Source: Marinobacterium sp. xm-d-530 (GTDB taxonomy: Bacteria > Pseudomonadota > Gammaproteobacteria > Pseudomonadales > Balneatricaceae). Taken from it: a stretch of 64,000 nucleotides of DNA. The position numbers were made by a program, and so were the translations under genes. The notes below the pieces were generated by a model. That model ran no database searches and had not been told where the DNA came from. It saw only the letters and a list, made by a program, of their open reading frames with translations. Below, in pieces: positions 37,443-47,691 of this stretch; within the stretch, counting starts at the first letter, position 1; each line of letters starts with the position of its first letter. Location of the stretch: contig NZ_WBYM01000006.1 in assembly GCF_013283365.1 (NCBI RefSeq), positions 41,405 through 105,404 on the forward strand, given 5' to 3'.

Positions 37443-38185
37443 AGCTAGCTTATCTGGCGGTCGTTACCGCTATGCTGGCAGGGTGTCAGTCAGCACCACA
37501 AAAACCCAATGGAACCGGTTCTGTTGAACGAATTAACATTGAGTCACAAACCTATCAAGAGGGAATGCACCGATACCCAGTCGATGCCGAGTTTTTAAAA
37601 CCTAAGCTGAGCATTGCACAACAGCAGTTAGCGAAACGAGAGGCTGAAAAAGAGCGAAATCGCAAACGCAATTTAGAAATGGCCGAGGATGTTCAACTAG
37701 CCTCTAAATTTTATGCCGAGAAAGATGGCTGGTTCACATGGGTTACAGATCAAAAGCAATTCATAGCTGCTCCCAATCTAAAATCCAAACCGATGCGACT
37801 TTTGATGGCGGATGGCAGAGAACAGATCGTTAAAGGACAACTCGGCAACAGACAAATCGAAGCCCGCGCAAAGGTGATTCATTTTGGGGTATTAACAGAC
37901 CGAAGCGTCATGTTGATTATTGCCCCGATTAATAGCACTCCGGGCTCTGAAACCAGCATATCTATATTCAATGATGCAGTTGCAGCCTGTGGAACCGCAC
38001 TGCCTTACGCCTTTGGAGATATTCACTTTATCTCCAAAACCACAAACCCTGCTGTAGCTGCTAAACAGGCATGCATCGTAGAAAAAACGCAGCATGATCG
38101 ATTCTTAAGAGTTTTCTACAACAACGCACTCTCTATCGAGCAACAGGTTGAAGGGGCTGAGTTGGAGTTGGGACTCTCCTCATAA
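37439..38185 (+). CDS. Uncharacterised lipoprotein, third gene of the DUF1800/1501 operon
   Basis: 248 residues with a lipoprotein signal (lipobox LAGC, Cys16). The mature protein has a basic coiled-coil-like stretch (QQQLAKREAEKERNRKRNLEM) and a C-terminal part rich in short strands, but no family I recognise. Translationally coupled by ATGA overlap to the Tat-exported DUF1501 protein, so a shared envelope role is likely. Terminates near a strong hairpin whose T-run serves the opposite strand. Confidence 0.6.
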   Translation: MKLAYLAVVTAMLAGCQSAPQKPNGTGSVERINIESQTYQEGMHRYPVDAEFLKPKLSIAQQQLAKREAEKERNRKRNLEMAEDVQLASKFYAEKDGWFTWVTDQKQFIAAPNLKSKPMRLLMADGREQIVKGQLGNRQIEARAKVIHFGVLTDRSVMLIIAPINSTPGSETSISIFNDAVAACGTALPYAFGDIHFISKTTNPAVAAKQACIVEKTQHDRFLRVFYNNALSIEQQVEGAELELGLSS

Positions 38186-38220
38186 AAAACAGCCACTCAG
38201 CTCTGATGAGCTGAGTGGCT
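38184..38220 (-). terminator. Terminator of the peroxiredoxin gene (minus strand)
   Basis: Thirteen-base stem AGCCACTCAGCTC (38191-38203) with its complement (38208-38220), TGAT loop. A run of six A at 38184-38189 becomes six T on the minus strand. Confidence 0.85.
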
Positions 38221-38237
38221 AGCAAAGAGTAAGACAG

Positions 38238-38972
38238 TTAACGATTAGCCAACCAAGCCTCTAGATCGTCAGCTCCACCGACTCGCTGACCATCAATGAA
38301 TACCTGCGGTGTTGTTCCCTGACCAGTTACAGCGGCTAGTGTCGAGTAACTTAGTCCTTTCGCACCTAGGTTGATCTCTTCGTAGCTGAAACCAGCCTCA
38401 CTCAATGCTTTCTTAGCACGCGTACAGTGCGGGCATCCTGGTTTGGTAAACACAGTGACGCGTTTAGGCTGCTCCGCATTGGCGTTGATGTAGTTCAACA
38501 TTGTGTCGGCATCGGACACTTGGAGTGGGTCACCTGGCACATCCGGTTCGATGAACATCTTCTCAATGACGCCATCTTTAACCAGCATCGAGTAGCGCCA
38601 GCTGCGCTTACCAAAGCCAAGATCCGCTTTATCAACCAACATACCCATGCCGTCGGTAAACTCGCCATTACCATCAGGAAGCATGTAGATATTCTCTGCA
38701 CCCTGATCACCAGCCCAGGCATCCATCACAAATGGATCATTCACTGATAGGCAGATGATGCTATCCACACCCTCTTTGGCGAAGACAGGAGCCAATTCGT
38801 TATAGCGAGGCAAATGGGTGCTTGAACAGGTCGGTGTAAATGCTCCGGGTAATGCAAACACAATGACCGTTTTACCCTTAAAAAGATCATCTGTAGTGAC
38901 TTTAGCCCACTCGTTACTTTCACGAATTGGAAATGTAACCTGTGGGACTGTTTGTCCTTCTCGATTCATCAT
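38238..38972 (-). CDS. Hybrid peroxiredoxin-glutaredoxin
   Basis: 244-residue fusion known from Haemophilus and relatives as hybrid Prx5. An N-terminal peroxiredoxin (GAFTPTCSSTHLPRY, peroxidatic Cys in TPTCSSTH) is joined to a C-terminal glutaredoxin (FTKPGCPHCTRAKKAL, CPHC motif). It reduces hydrogen or organic peroxides with the fused glutaredoxin, supplied by glutathione. An AAAGGAG site precedes ATG 38972. A 180-base upstream region may hold its control; no convincing OxyR motif was found. Confidence 0.92.
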   Translation of the reverse strand: MMNREGQTVPQVTFPIRESNEWAKVTTDDLFKGKTVIVFALPGAFTPTCSSTHLPRYNELAPVFAKEGVDSIICLSVNDPFVMDAWAGDQGAENIYMLPDGNGEFTDGMGMLVDKADLGFGKRSWRYSMLVKDGVIEKMFIEPDVPGDPLQVSDADTMLNYINANAEQPKRVTVFTKPGCPHCTRAKKALSEAGFSYEEINLGAKGLSYSTLAAVTGQGTTPQVFIDGQRVGGADDLEAWLANR

Positions 38973-39154
38973 GGCTTGACTCCTTTTATGTAAAGCTCGT
39001 TCGTTTCGATAGATTTAGAATATGAGAAATAGATATTTTAATAAAATTAATTAAAACTAATCACTTCATATTTAAAACCTATAGCAACAATAAATAGAGA
39101 GCCCTGTTGCCTAATCTGATAGAATCGCGCCATTCATTTATGTAGGAACTTTGC

Positions 39155-40507
39155 GTGTTTAGCGAACTCGATATCAGTGATCGTATCTTAAAAGCGATCG
39201 ACCAAATGGGCATTACTCAACCCACCCCAGTGCAACAGGAGAGCATCCCTGTCGCGTTAGAAGGTAAAGACCTTCTGGTTGGTGCAGAAACAGGCAGCGG
39301 TAAAACACTCGCTTTTGTTGTGCCACTGCTACAAAAGCTGCTCGACACGCCTAAACCTCGCTCGGGCACACGCGGACTGATTCTGACCCCTACACGAGAG
39401 CTGGCTGAACAGGTCGAAAACATGTGTGCAGAGCTAGCGGCATTTACACAAATTCAGGTTCAGAGCGTGTGTGGCGGTGAAAACTGGTCAAACCAGGTCG
39501 CTCGTCTACGTAAAAACCCAGAAATTTTAGTAGGCACACCAGGTCGTTTGAAAGAGCACCTTGAGCGCAACACCCTCGATTTTGATGATCTTGAGTACCT
39601 TGTTCTTGATGAAGCCGATCGCATGCTCGACATGGGCTTTAAAGATGAGATGAGCTTTATTATTGATGCCTGCCCTGCACAGCGTCAGACGCTTCTGCTC
39701 TCTGCAACGCTCAACCACAGCAAACTGCAAAGCCTCATCAATGTTGGTCTTAAAGAGCCAGTTCGATTGCAGCTTGCGACTGCACAAGATGCTGTTGAGA
39801 CGATCACACAGCAGATGATCCTAGCTGATCACCCTGGTCACAAAGAGAAGATACTACTTTGGCTGCTAGATAACGAAGAGCATGAGAAAGGGATTATCTT
39901 CTGTAATACCCGTGCCTTTGCAGAGCAGCTTGGTACTAAATTACAACGTGAAGGTCGTCGCATTGGCATTCTTCATGGCGAGATGGAGCAGCCCGAGCGT
40001 AAGCGTATTCTGCAGCTATTCAGAGATGGCCGCATCAACCACCTAATCGCAACCGATGTTGCAGCACGTGGATTGGACATTGAAGGTGTCGACCTCGTCA
40101 TCAACTTTGATATGGCGCGTAAGGGTGATGAGTACGTTCACCGTATCGGCCGCAGTGGTCGACAGGGTCGCAAAGGCTTGGCTATCAACCTGATCATGTC
40201 GAACGAGTGGAACCTATCCGCGACCATCCAGCGCTACCTTAAAGTGACGTTTGAGATGCGATCCATTGCGGGACTGAAAGGTCACTACAAGGGGCCTGAA
40301 AAAGTTCGTAAGAACGGCCGCGCAGCGGGTACTAAAAAGCGCAAAGAGTCTGATAAACGTAAGAGCAGCGATAAGCCTAAGGTTAAACAGCGCGCTCGCG
40401 ATAAGAAGGATATCGGCAAGCGTCGTCAACCAGCAGCTGCTGCATTAGGCGATGGCAATGCACCAATGATGCGCCGTAAGACAACGGGACTGGATCCAAA
40501 CGACTGA
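39155..40507 (+). CDS. srmB: DEAD-box RNA helicase, SrmB-like
   Basis: 450-residue ATP-dependent RNA helicase. Q-motif region (MGITQPTPVQQESIPVAL), motif I ETGSGKT, motif II DEAD (VLDEADRMLDMGF), motif III SAT, and motif VI HRIGRSGR all appear. The C-terminal tail is highly basic and ends with a RDKKDIGKRRQP segment that resembles the tail of E. coli SrmB, an early 50S assembly factor. Start is GTG 39155 with AGGAA upstream. The next gene starts inside its stop codon. RhlE or RhlB types are possible alternatives. Confidence 0.8.
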   Translation: MFSELDISDRILKAIDQMGITQPTPVQQESIPVALEGKDLLVGAETGSGKTLAFVVPLLQKLLDTPKPRSGTRGLILTPTRELAEQVENMCAELAAFTQIQVQSVCGGENWSNQVARLRKNPEILVGTPGRLKEHLERNTLDFDDLEYLVLDEADRMLDMGFKDEMSFIIDACPAQRQTLLLSATLNHSKLQSLINVGLKEPVRLQLATAQDAVETITQQMILADHPGHKEKILLWLLDNEEHEKGIIFCNTRAFAEQLGTKLQREGRRIGILHGEMEQPERKRILQLFRDGRINHLIATDVAARGLDIEGVDLVINFDMARKGDEYVHRIGRSGRQGRKGLAINLIMSNEWNLSATIQRYLKVTFEMRSIAGLKGHYKGPEKVRKNGRAAGTKKRKESDKRKSSDKPKVKQRARDKKDIGKRRQPAAAALGDGNAPMMRRKTTGLDPND

Positions 40508-41295
40508 TGAAACAAGCACTACCCTCTTTCTATTTGAGCCACGGCTCACCGCTTGATGCATTAGTGTTCGGGGAATCTGAACAACAGCGCCTTGATGAGC
40601 TAGCAAAATACCCGCAACCCAAAGCGATACTCATCATGTCGCCACACTGGTTTACTGGCGGGATTAAACTGACCTCATCACTCCAGCCTGAAACCATTCA
40701 TGACTTTTACGGTTTCCCTGATGAGCTGTTTGCCATTCAATACCCTGCCAAAGGGGATTTAGAGTTGGCGATTTATGCCCAGTCACTACTCACCTTTGCC
40801 GGTTATGAAGTGGAGTTGGATGCACAACGCGGCTTAGATCACGGAGTCTGGGCCCCGCTTAGACATCTCTATCAAGACGCAGATGTTCCGGTTGTAGCAC
40901 TCTCGATGCCAAGAACGAGCACGCCTGAATCACTCTACAAGATGGGGTATGCACTGCGTTCCTTAAGACAAGAGGGAGTGCTCGTCATTGGATCCGGCAG
41001 CACAACCCACAATCTAAGAGATGTTCGCCAACCTGGGCAGCCTGAGTACGTAAGCATGTTTACCGACTGGCTAAAAACTCGACTGGAAAAACGTGAACTG
41101 GCCACTCTACTGAACTACCGTTCAGTGGCCCCTTATGCACAAGCCGCCCACCCCACTGATGAACACCTTATCCCGCTCTACTTTGCACTGGGTGCGGCCG
41201 GTGATGAGTGGGTCAATCTGAAACATATGAACGACGAAGTCCGACACAGCGCTATCGCCATGGACTCTTGGATGTTTGGCATCAATGCTGAGTAA
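40507..41295 (+). CDS. Extradiol ring-cleavage dioxygenase, LigB/DODA family (YgiD-like)
   Basis: 262-residue iron or zinc-dependent class III extradiol dioxygenase of the 4,5-DOPA dioxygenase group. The first metal ligand lies in SHGSPLDAL, another in MSPHWF, and GSGSTTHNLRDVRQ with its conserved His is clear. Start ATG 40507 overlaps the helicase stop (TGATG). E. coli YgiD makes betalamic-acid-like products from DOPA; the natural substrate is unknown. Confidence 0.85.
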   Translation: MKQALPSFYLSHGSPLDALVFGESEQQRLDELAKYPQPKAILIMSPHWFTGGIKLTSSLQPETIHDFYGFPDELFAIQYPAKGDLELAIYAQSLLTFAGYEVELDAQRGLDHGVWAPLRHLYQDADVPVVALSMPRTSTPESLYKMGYALRSLRQEGVLVIGSGSTTHNLRDVRQPGQPEYVSMFTDWLKTRLEKRELATLLNYRSVAPYAQAAHPTDEHLIPLYFALGAAGDEWVNLKHMNDEVRHSAIAMDSWMFGINAE

Positions 41296-41866
41296 GTTGT
41301 TTAAATCAAACATCGATAAACTCAAAAAGGCTCTTCTCAAAGAGGATCTCAAAGGCTTTAGGGAGATCCTAAACAGAGTCGACCCTGCTGATCTATCAGC
41401 TGCATCCACACAGCTCATTGAAGCGGCGATTCACGAGTCCGCACCTGACTATCTAGAGTCACTTCTGCAGAAGCTGCAGATCTCTGATACTGAAAAATTG
41501 CTCAATTACGGGCTATTAGCCTGCACCACTGAACAGCCGATCAAGACCCTAAGAGTGTTACTAAGAGAGGGGTTAAATCGCATCTCCAACCAGCAAATCA
41601 ATCAGCTGAGTAGGTTTATTGTAAACAATAGGGAGAGTGATCGAATGGCCCTGCTCAGCCTAGTGTCACAACATGGCTGTGACCTCAACGGTGCGACTGA
41701 AGCGATTGTGTTCGCAATTAAAAATGAAGATAGAGAGCTGATGAAGTTTTTGATTGAGTCCGGTGTCAGACTGAACGAGCAACAGTTAACAGAAGCCTCT
41801 GAAACCTTTCAAAGCTACGCCAGCCGCATTGTAGCTGACAAAACATTGAGAGACAGTTGGCTTTAA
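41285..41866 (+). CDS. Ankyrin-like helical-repeat protein, uncharacterised
   Basis: 193-residue all-helical protein, probably built of degenerate ankyrin-like repeats (for example AIVFAIKNEDRELMKFLIESG). No signal or membrane segment. I start at ATG 41285 (MLSKLFKSNIDKL); the open frame extends three codons upstream to a TTG. It overlaps the dioxygenase stop by eleven bases, so it is translated together with that enzyme. Protein-binding role inferred from fold only. Confidence 0.55.
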   Translation: MLSKLFKSNIDKLKKALLKEDLKGFREILNRVDPADLSAASTQLIEAAIHESAPDYLESLLQKLQISDTEKLLNYGLLACTTEQPIKTLRVLLREGLNRISNQQINQLSRFIVNNRESDRMALLSLVSQHGCDLNGATEAIVFAIKNEDRELMKFLIESGVRLNEQQLTEASETFQSYASRIVADKTLRDSWL

Positions 41867-41879
41867 ATCCCACTAAGAT

Positions 41880-42623
41880 TTAACCACAGACCTCACAAGT
41901 TGCTCGCTTAGATAACTTCAACGTTTGAAATTGCATCGTCTTGGCATCAATAAGCAGCAACCGCCCTTCTAAAACCTCGCCGATGCTAGCCAACACTTTG
42001 AGTGCTTCCGCTGCTTGAATCGTACCGACCATACCAACAAGAGGCGCAAACACGCCAGAGGTTGAACAGTTTTGATCAACATTGGCATCCGCAGGATAGA
42101 GGCACTGATAGCAAGGTGTTTCAGGGTGGCGAGGATCATAAACACTGACCTGCCCTTCAAAACGAATCGCAGCACCTGAGACCAGCGGCTTACCGGCCTC
42201 AAAACAGGCTCGATTCAGTGCATGGCGGGTTTGGAAGTTATCGGTACAATCAACGACCAGATCCACACTGCTGACGGTGCGTTGCAACAACTCACCATCT
42301 AATCGATCAGTGATCACGCTGGCCTGGGTATTGGGATTGATCTCAGCAATCTGCGCTTGGGCCGACTCTACTTTAAACTCACCCAATCGTTGATGCGTAT
42401 GGATCACCTGACGCTGAAGGTTGCTTAGCTCGACTCGATCATCATCAGCCAGTACCAACTCACCCACACCTGCCGAAGCCAAATAGAGTGCAACTGGGCT
42501 GCCTAATCCACCCAAGCCAACGATCAACACTTTGGCGTTTAACCAAGCCTCTTGACCGGCCGCGTCGACTTCCGGCAACAGAAGGTGTCGGCTGTATTGC
42601 AATAACTGTTCATCATTTAACAT
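41880..42623 (-). CDS. moeB: Adenylyltransferase MoeB/ThiF family
   Basis: 247-residue E1-like enzyme activating the C-terminal glycine of MoaD or ThiS by adenylation. ATP-binding loop GLGGLGSP, the family NLQRQVIHT region and two zinc Cys pairs (CYQC and CEVC) are present. MoeB versus ThiF is not settled by sequence, but position after prmC is typical of moeB in this group. Start ATG 42623 overlaps the prmC stop (TGATG); the earlier ATG at 42638 lies inside prmC. Confidence 0.82.
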   Translation of the reverse strand: MLNDEQLLQYSRHLLLPEVDAAGQEAWLNAKVLIVGLGGLGSPVALYLASAGVGELVLADDDRVELSNLQRQVIHTHQRLGEFKVESAQAQIAEINPNTQASVITDRLDGELLQRTVSSVDLVVDCTDNFQTRHALNRACFEAGKPLVSGAAIRFEGQVSVYDPRHPETPCYQCLYPADANVDQNCSTSGVFAPLVGMVGTIQAAEALKVLASIGEVLEGRLLLIDAKTMQFQTLKLSKRATCEVCG

Positions 42624-43447
42624 CAGACTCTCCAACAACCACCGGTAATTCTGGGATTACCCCCATAATCTTGCCGTGTTTCAACCTGTTCAAATCCAAC
42701 CTGTTTAAGTTTATTGGCCACCTGCTCCGCTTGATCATAGCCATGCTCTAGTAGCAACCAGCCATCACCCTTCAAATAGGCTGGAGCTATCTCAATAATA
42801 TAGAAGAGATCGGCTAGCCCTTCATCCTCGGCAGTCAATGCCGTTAGGGGTTCAAAGCGGACATCACCCTGCTCTAAATGAGTATCTTTAGGATCAATAT
42901 AGGGTGGATTTGAAACGATTAAATCGTACTGACCGGCCAAAGGTTCAAACCAAGAACCGGATAGCACCGTTAAATTAGAGGCGCCTAAACGAACTGCGTT
43001 TCGTCTTGCCAACTCAGCGGCCTCTGCAACGAACTCCACAGCACTCACTTGCCATGCAGGGTTTTCCAGCGCCAACGCGATGGCGATAGCACCCGTTCCT
43101 GTACCTAGGTCGACTGCAGATGCTTTCGAATTGAGAGGCAACTCAAGGGCCCACTCAACCAAGGTTTCGGTATCAGGACGAGGAATTAACGTGTGTTGAT
43201 TGACCTCTAGATCAAACGACCAGAAGCCACGACGTCCCGTTAAGTGAGCGACAGGAGTGCCCTGTGACCGTTTAACTAGGAGTGAATCAAACTGGCTAAG
43301 CTGCTCTGCTGTCAGCTCTTTTTCCGGCCAAGTTCTAAGATAACTGGGGTCTTTTTGAAGGACAAAGCAGAGTAGATGTTCTACATCGACGCGAGCAGAG
43401 TCTGATTTCAGCTCTGCCGATTTCGCTAGGGCCTCGTCGATGCGCAT
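42623..43447 (-). CDS. prmC: Release factor glutamine methyltransferase
   Basis: Methylates the Gln of the GGQ motif of RF1 and RF2, both partly or fully encoded here. 274 residues with the SAM motif DLGTGTGAIAIAL and the catalytic NPPY (VSNPPYIDPKD). ATG 43447 is preceded by an in-frame TTG (43450) that is also possible. It follows prfA by a few bases and overlaps moeB. Confidence 0.95.
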   Translation of the reverse strand: MRIDEALAKSAELKSDSARVDVEHLLCFVLQKDPSYLRTWPEKELTAEQLSQFDSLLVKRSQGTPVAHLTGRRGFWSFDLEVNQHTLIPRPDTETLVEWALELPLNSKASAVDLGTGTGAIAIALALENPAWQVSAVEFVAEAAELARRNAVRLGASNLTVLSGSWFEPLAGQYDLIVSNPPYIDPKDTHLEQGDVRFEPLTALTAEDEGLADLFYIIEIAPAYLKGDGWLLLEHGYDQAEQVANKLKQVGFEQVETRQDYGGNPRITGGCWRV

Positions 43448-43450
43448 CAA

Positions 43451-44536
43451 TTAATCGTCAGACAGCGCCGTTAGCTGCTCTGCCTGATACTCCTGCATTA
43501 GCGTATTGAGAACCTCATCCATATCACCCTGCATCACCTCATTTAGCTTGTAGAGGGTCAGGTTGATACGGTGATCGGTCAGACGTCCCTGAGGGTAGTT
43601 GTAGGTACGAATACGTTCTGAACGATCGCCCGATCCAACCAAGCTTTTACGGGCGCTGGCCTGTTCCGCTTGCACCTTATCGATCTCTGCCTGCTGCAGA
43701 CGTGAGGCGAGCAGCGCCATCGCTTTAGCACGGTTTTTGTGCTGCGAACGCTCCTCCTGACACTCAACCACTACACCTGTTGGGATGTGCGTAATACGAA
43801 TTGCGGAGTCTGTTTTGTTGACGTGCTGACCACCGGCACCGGATGCACGGAAGGTATCAACTCGCAGGTCCGCTTTATTGATATCGATTTCGGCCGACTC
43901 ATCCATCTCAGGCATTACCGCAACGGTACAGGCCGAAGTATGAATGCGTCCCTGGGATTCGGTTTCAGGCACACGTTGTACACGGTGCGCACCCGATTCG
44001 AACTTCAGTCGAGAGTAAACGGCATCGCCGATAACACGAGTTATGATCTCTTTGTAACCGCCGTGCTCACCTTCATTCGCACTGATGACCTCTACCCGCC
44101 AACCGATCTTCTCGGCATAGCGTGAGTACATTCGAAACAGATCACCGGCAAAAATAGCCGCCTCATCACCACCGGTTCCCGCTCGAATTTCAAGAAAGAC
44201 GTTACGACCATCATTAGGGTCTTTCGGCAGCATCAAAATTTGCAGATCAGCATCAAGTTGCTCTTCTAGGGCTTTAGCCTCTTTGAACTCCTCTTGCGCC
44301 ATCTCTTTTAGATCAGCGTCGTCCTCTTCCATCATCAGAAGCGCGGTCTCTTGATCCTCTTTCGCCTGATTCCACTGGTTAAAGGTGGCGACGATCGGCT
44401 CTAGGTCCGAATATTCACGTGAGTAATCACGGAACTGATCTTGATTGCTAATAACACTCGGATCGCTCAGCAGAGCCGACAGCTCTTCAAAACGATCAAC
44501 CAACGACTCCAGTCGCTGACGTATGGATTCTTTCAT
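43451..44536 (-). CDS. prfA: Peptide chain release factor 1
   Basis: Release factor 1, recognising UAG and UAA. 361 residues, with GGQ in [15 protein letters not shown] and the stop-codon-recognition region in the middle of the protein. Contiguous with prmC downstream and hemA upstream, the usual enterobacterial-type order. Confidence 0.97.
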   Translation of the reverse strand: MKESIRQRLESLVDRFEELSALLSDPSVISNQDQFRDYSREYSDLEPIVATFNQWNQAKEDQETALLMMEEDDADLKEMAQEEFKEAKALEEQLDADLQILMLPKDPNDGRNVFLEIRAGTGGDEAAIFAGDLFRMYSRYAEKIGWRVEVISANEGEHGGYKEIITRVIGDAVYSRLKFESGAHRVQRVPETESQGRIHTSACTVAVMPEMDESAEIDINKADLRVDTFRASGAGGQHVNKTDSAIRITHIPTGVVVECQEERSQHKNRAKAMALLASRLQQAEIDKVQAEQASARKSLVGSGDRSERIRTYNYPQGRLTDHRINLTLYKLNEVMQGDMDEVLNTLMQEYQAEQLTALSDD

Positions 44537-44551
44537 CTTTAATTTCCGACG

Positions 44552-45817
44552 CTAATCTTTCGATTGCGGATTGAGTTGAAACAGCTCTTGAACCGATCGC
44601 TGCAGATCGTCACGACCCTCGGCAGACGCTTTGCGCAACTGCACACTAGGCTCGTGTAAAAACTTGTTGGTTAAACCATTCGCTAAACGCTTTAGCACCT
44701 CTTCAGGTGACTTACCATTTTGCAGTTGCGATAGCGCCTTCTCTAGCTCTTCATCGGCTATGCTCATCTGCTGCTGTCGAAGAGCAGTCAATGTATCGAC
44801 GGCATCCAACTCACGCAATTGACGCATGAAAAGTTCTGCACCCTGCTCAATGATCGCCTCAGCCTCTTGTGCGGCCTCCTGTCGTGAGCGCTGATTCTCT
44901 TCGATCACCTCCGTCAGGTCATCAACGGTGTAGAGGTAGACATCCTCAAGATCGCCCACCTCGGCTTCGATGTCACGAGGAACGGCAATATCCACCATAA
45001 ACATAGGACGGTGACGACGAACCTTGAGCGCACGCTCAACACTGCCTTTACCCAAAATAGGCAACTGCGATGCCGTAGAGGTAATCACGATATCCGCGTT
45101 AGGAAGCTCATCAGGGATAGAGGCAAACTCAACCGCTTTACCATCTACCTCATCAGCCAATGCCAGAGCACGTGATAGCGTTCGGTTCGCGATGGTAATC
45201 GATTTGATTCCAGCATTTTTCAGGTGTCGAGCCACCAGCTCGATGGTTTCACCGGCACCAATCAGTAGCGCTCGGCTATCCGCCAAATCGGCAAAAATGT
45301 GCTGCGCCAAGCTGACCGACGCATAGGCAACAGAGACTGGGTTCTGTCCAATACTGGTCTCGGTTCGAACCTGTTTGGCCACAGAAAAAGTCTGTCTAAA
45401 GAGTCGACCTAACTCTGCATGCGCTCGTCCCGCCTCTTGCGAAACAGAGTATGAGTCTTTCAACTGCCCAAGGATTTGAGGTTCGCCCAACACTAAGGAG
45501 TCCAAACCCGATGCGACACGCATCATGTGACGTGCAGCACCTAAATCCCAGTGCTCATAGATACAGTTGGCGAGTTGTGACTTATCGACCTGGTGATAGC
45601 TAGCCAACCAGTTGAGCAACTGATCTGATCCATCACCCTCTAAACGGCAGTACAACTCAGTACGGTTACAGGTAGAGAGTATAGCCACCTCTTCAAGTGC
45701 GGCCTCTTCACAGGCTTGCTTTACAGCGTCAACCAAAGATTCGGGCGCAAAAGAGACACGCTCCCTGATCTCAACCGGAGCGGTTTTATGGTTAATCCCT
45801 AAAGCGAGTAAAGACAT
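44552..45817 (-). CDS. hemA: Glutamyl-tRNA reductase
   Basis: NADPH-dependent enzyme reducing Glu-tRNA to glutamate-1-semialdehyde, first step of C5 heme synthesis. 421 residues: catalytic Cys in [11 protein letters not shown], the LGINHKTAP start, the conserved [18 protein letters not shown] block and the NADPH-domain GAGET motif, with a C-terminal dimer helix. First gene of the hemA-prfA-prmC-moeB run and divergent from the TPR lipoprotein and lolB. Confidence 0.97.
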   Translation of the reverse strand: MSLLALGINHKTAPVEIRERVSFAPESLVDAVKQACEEAALEEVAILSTCNRTELYCRLEGDGSDQLLNWLASYHQVDKSQLANCIYEHWDLGAARHMMRVASGLDSLVLGEPQILGQLKDSYSVSQEAGRAHAELGRLFRQTFSVAKQVRTETSIGQNPVSVAYASVSLAQHIFADLADSRALLIGAGETIELVARHLKNAGIKSITIANRTLSRALALADEVDGKAVEFASIPDELPNADIVITSTASQLPILGKGSVERALKVRRHRPMFMVDIAVPRDIEAEVGDLEDVYLYTVDDLTEVIEENQRSRQEAAQEAEAIIEQGAELFMRQLRELDAVDTLTALRQQQMSIADEELEKALSQLQNGKSPEEVLKRLANGLTNKFLHEPSVQLRKASAEGRDDLQRSVQELFQLNPQSKD

Positions 45818-45981
45818 GATCCCTTTTGTACCTAAATATTACAGGTCGCTAATAATACACGGTAAAGACTAGTCTAATAAGACCTAGGCCACTGTTTTTG
45901 GTCTGTTTTGCCGCTTATACACATGACAACACCCAATCGGTTTTCTATAGTGATGAGATTGGTAACCCCAGGAGTTGAGAT

Positions 45982-47691
45982 TTGAGATCGACATTAATCA
46001 GTTCATTGGCCCTATCGGCTCTTCTAGCGGGTTGCACTCCTACTAAGCCAAACAGCCCTTCAGAGCAGGCAGAGCTTAATAGCGCCGACTCGACTACCAT
46101 CTACACACCAGGTGAACTGAACCAAGAGTCGCTGCTCGATCTGATCAGCGCCGAGCTCTACGGTCAGAATCGGGAATTTTCTCAATCTCAGGCACTTTTT
46201 TTCAAGCAGGCACAGCTCTCGCAAAGCCCTGAACTGGCTGAACGCGCAACTCGCATTTCACAATTTATGCGCGACGCTGCACTCGTAGAGCAGTCGGCAA
46301 CACTTTGGCAAACGCTCGATCCAGACAAATCCTTACCCTTTCAAATTTTGCTCAACCTCTACTTTCAAGAGGGCAAAATCGATCAAGCGTTAGAGCTCCT
46401 AGCGGATCGTTCTGAGTTGAGTGCAGAGACCTATGGGCTGATTGAGAGCCACCGCGCAACCTTGCAACCCACGGAACTCAATGCACTTTTCGATCTCCTT
46501 CAGCACCTAGGGCCAGAGCAGCAGCAAAAACTACCCAATATTCTGCTTCAAGCGCGCATCCAACGTTCGCTTCAACAACCCAACAAGGCCATTGACCTGC
46601 TTGATCAGGGGCTGGCCATTGATCCAAATAATGCTGATCTTACTCTTGATAAGGCACGCATAATTGGCATCGACCTTGAAGAGATCGCACGCGCACTGGA
46701 TCTGATGCAGCCTGCACTAAAAGAGCATACGGATCACAGAGAGCTTCAGGCTTTCCAAATTCGACTGCTTCTAATAGAGAGTCCAGATCAAGTCCCTAAC
46801 CTAGTTGAGTTGGCCATCAACCAGAGTAATGAAGATCCACAACTGATCTACTACTACGCACTGTTACTGCTGGAAAACGAATTACTCGACCCAGCTGAGC
46901 GTTGGATAGACCGTCTGATTGCCATGGATCCAGAGAACAACGATATCTACCTCTACAAAGGGGCTATCGAGCAACAGCGTGGCAACACCGAAGCGGCCCT
47001 GAACGCTTACGGCAAGGTTAAATTAGGTGACAATCTACTAAACGCTTTTGCAAGAACCCTAGAGCTCATTGATCCAGCAACATCTAGCAGTGAGTTAGAG
47101 GTGCGCCTAACGACGCTCATCAAGCAAGATCCAGAACGTATAGAGCCTTTGACCCGCATCGCCGCCGAATGGTTACTGGATCAACAACGCAACCAAGAGG
47201 CGATCGATCTGATCGACGAACAGCTAAAAATTGTTCCACAAGCCAACTCGCTGATTTATGCGAAAGCGATCGCTTTTGAACCGATCGATCCTGAGCAGAT
47301 GCTGATCAACCTTGAACTAGCACTCTCATTGGATGAAGAGAACCCAAGCCTTAAGAATGCTCTAGGCTACTCAATGCTGCTCTATTCAGACGATTTTGAG
47401 AGGGCATTTAACCTGATTAAAGAGGCTTACCAGTCAACCCCGGACGATCCAGCAGTCATCGACTCTATGGGGTGGGCGTTTTATCTATCAAATAACTATC
47501 AAGAAGCTCTGATCTACATCGAACAAGCCTTTAAAGCCTTTCCCGACCCAGAGGTCGCTAAACACTACATTCAGGTGCTGGCCAAATTGGAACGGATTGA
47601 CGAAGCCAAGACATTACTGGACACTCTGCTTCAAGATCACCCTGAAAACCGTCATACCCTTGAGGCCGAGCAGTGGCTAAACAGCTTGTAA
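45982..47691 (+). CDS. TPR-repeat lipoprotein
   Basis: 569 residues with a lipobox (LLAGC, Cys18) and many TPR-like helical pairs; the last ones (SLKNALGYSMLLYSDDFERAF, VIDSMGWAFYLSNNYQEAL) are easiest to see. The start is TTG 45982 with AGGAG. It is divergent from hemA and overlaps lolB by nineteen bases, the position of the TPR protein seen upstream of lolB in pseudomonads and relatives. Probably an outer-membrane-facing scaffolding lipoprotein. Confidence 0.8.
   Translation: MRSTLISSLALSALLAGCTPTKPNSPSEQAELNSADSTTIYTPGELNQESLLDLISAELYGQNREFSQSQALFFKQAQLSQSPELAERATRISQFMRDAALVEQSATLWQTLDPDKSLPFQILLNLYFQEGKIDQALELLADRSELSAETYGLIESHRATLQPTELNALFDLLQHLGPEQQQKLPNILLQARIQRSLQQPNKAIDLLDQGLAIDPNNADLTLDKARIIGIDLEEIARALDLMQPALKEHTDHRELQAFQIRLLLIESPDQVPNLVELAINQSNEDPQLIYYYALLLLENELLDPAERWIDRLIAMDPENNDIYLYKGAIEQQRGNTEAALNAYGKVKLGDNLLNAFARTLELIDPATSSSELEVRLTTLIKQDPERIEPLTRIAAEWLLDQQRNQEAIDLIDEQLKIVPQANSLIYAKAIAFEPIDPEQMLINLELALSLDEENPSLKNALGYSMLLYSDDFERAFNLIKEAYQSTPDDPAVIDSMGWAFYLSNNYQEALIYIEQAFKAFPDPEVAKHYIQVLAKLERIDEAKTLLDTLLQDHPENRHTLEAEQWLNSL

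Noticed and set aside
38973..39154. OxyR-type site before the hybrid peroxiredoxin
   Set aside because: CTAT-like pieces are present but spacing does not match the four-box pattern.
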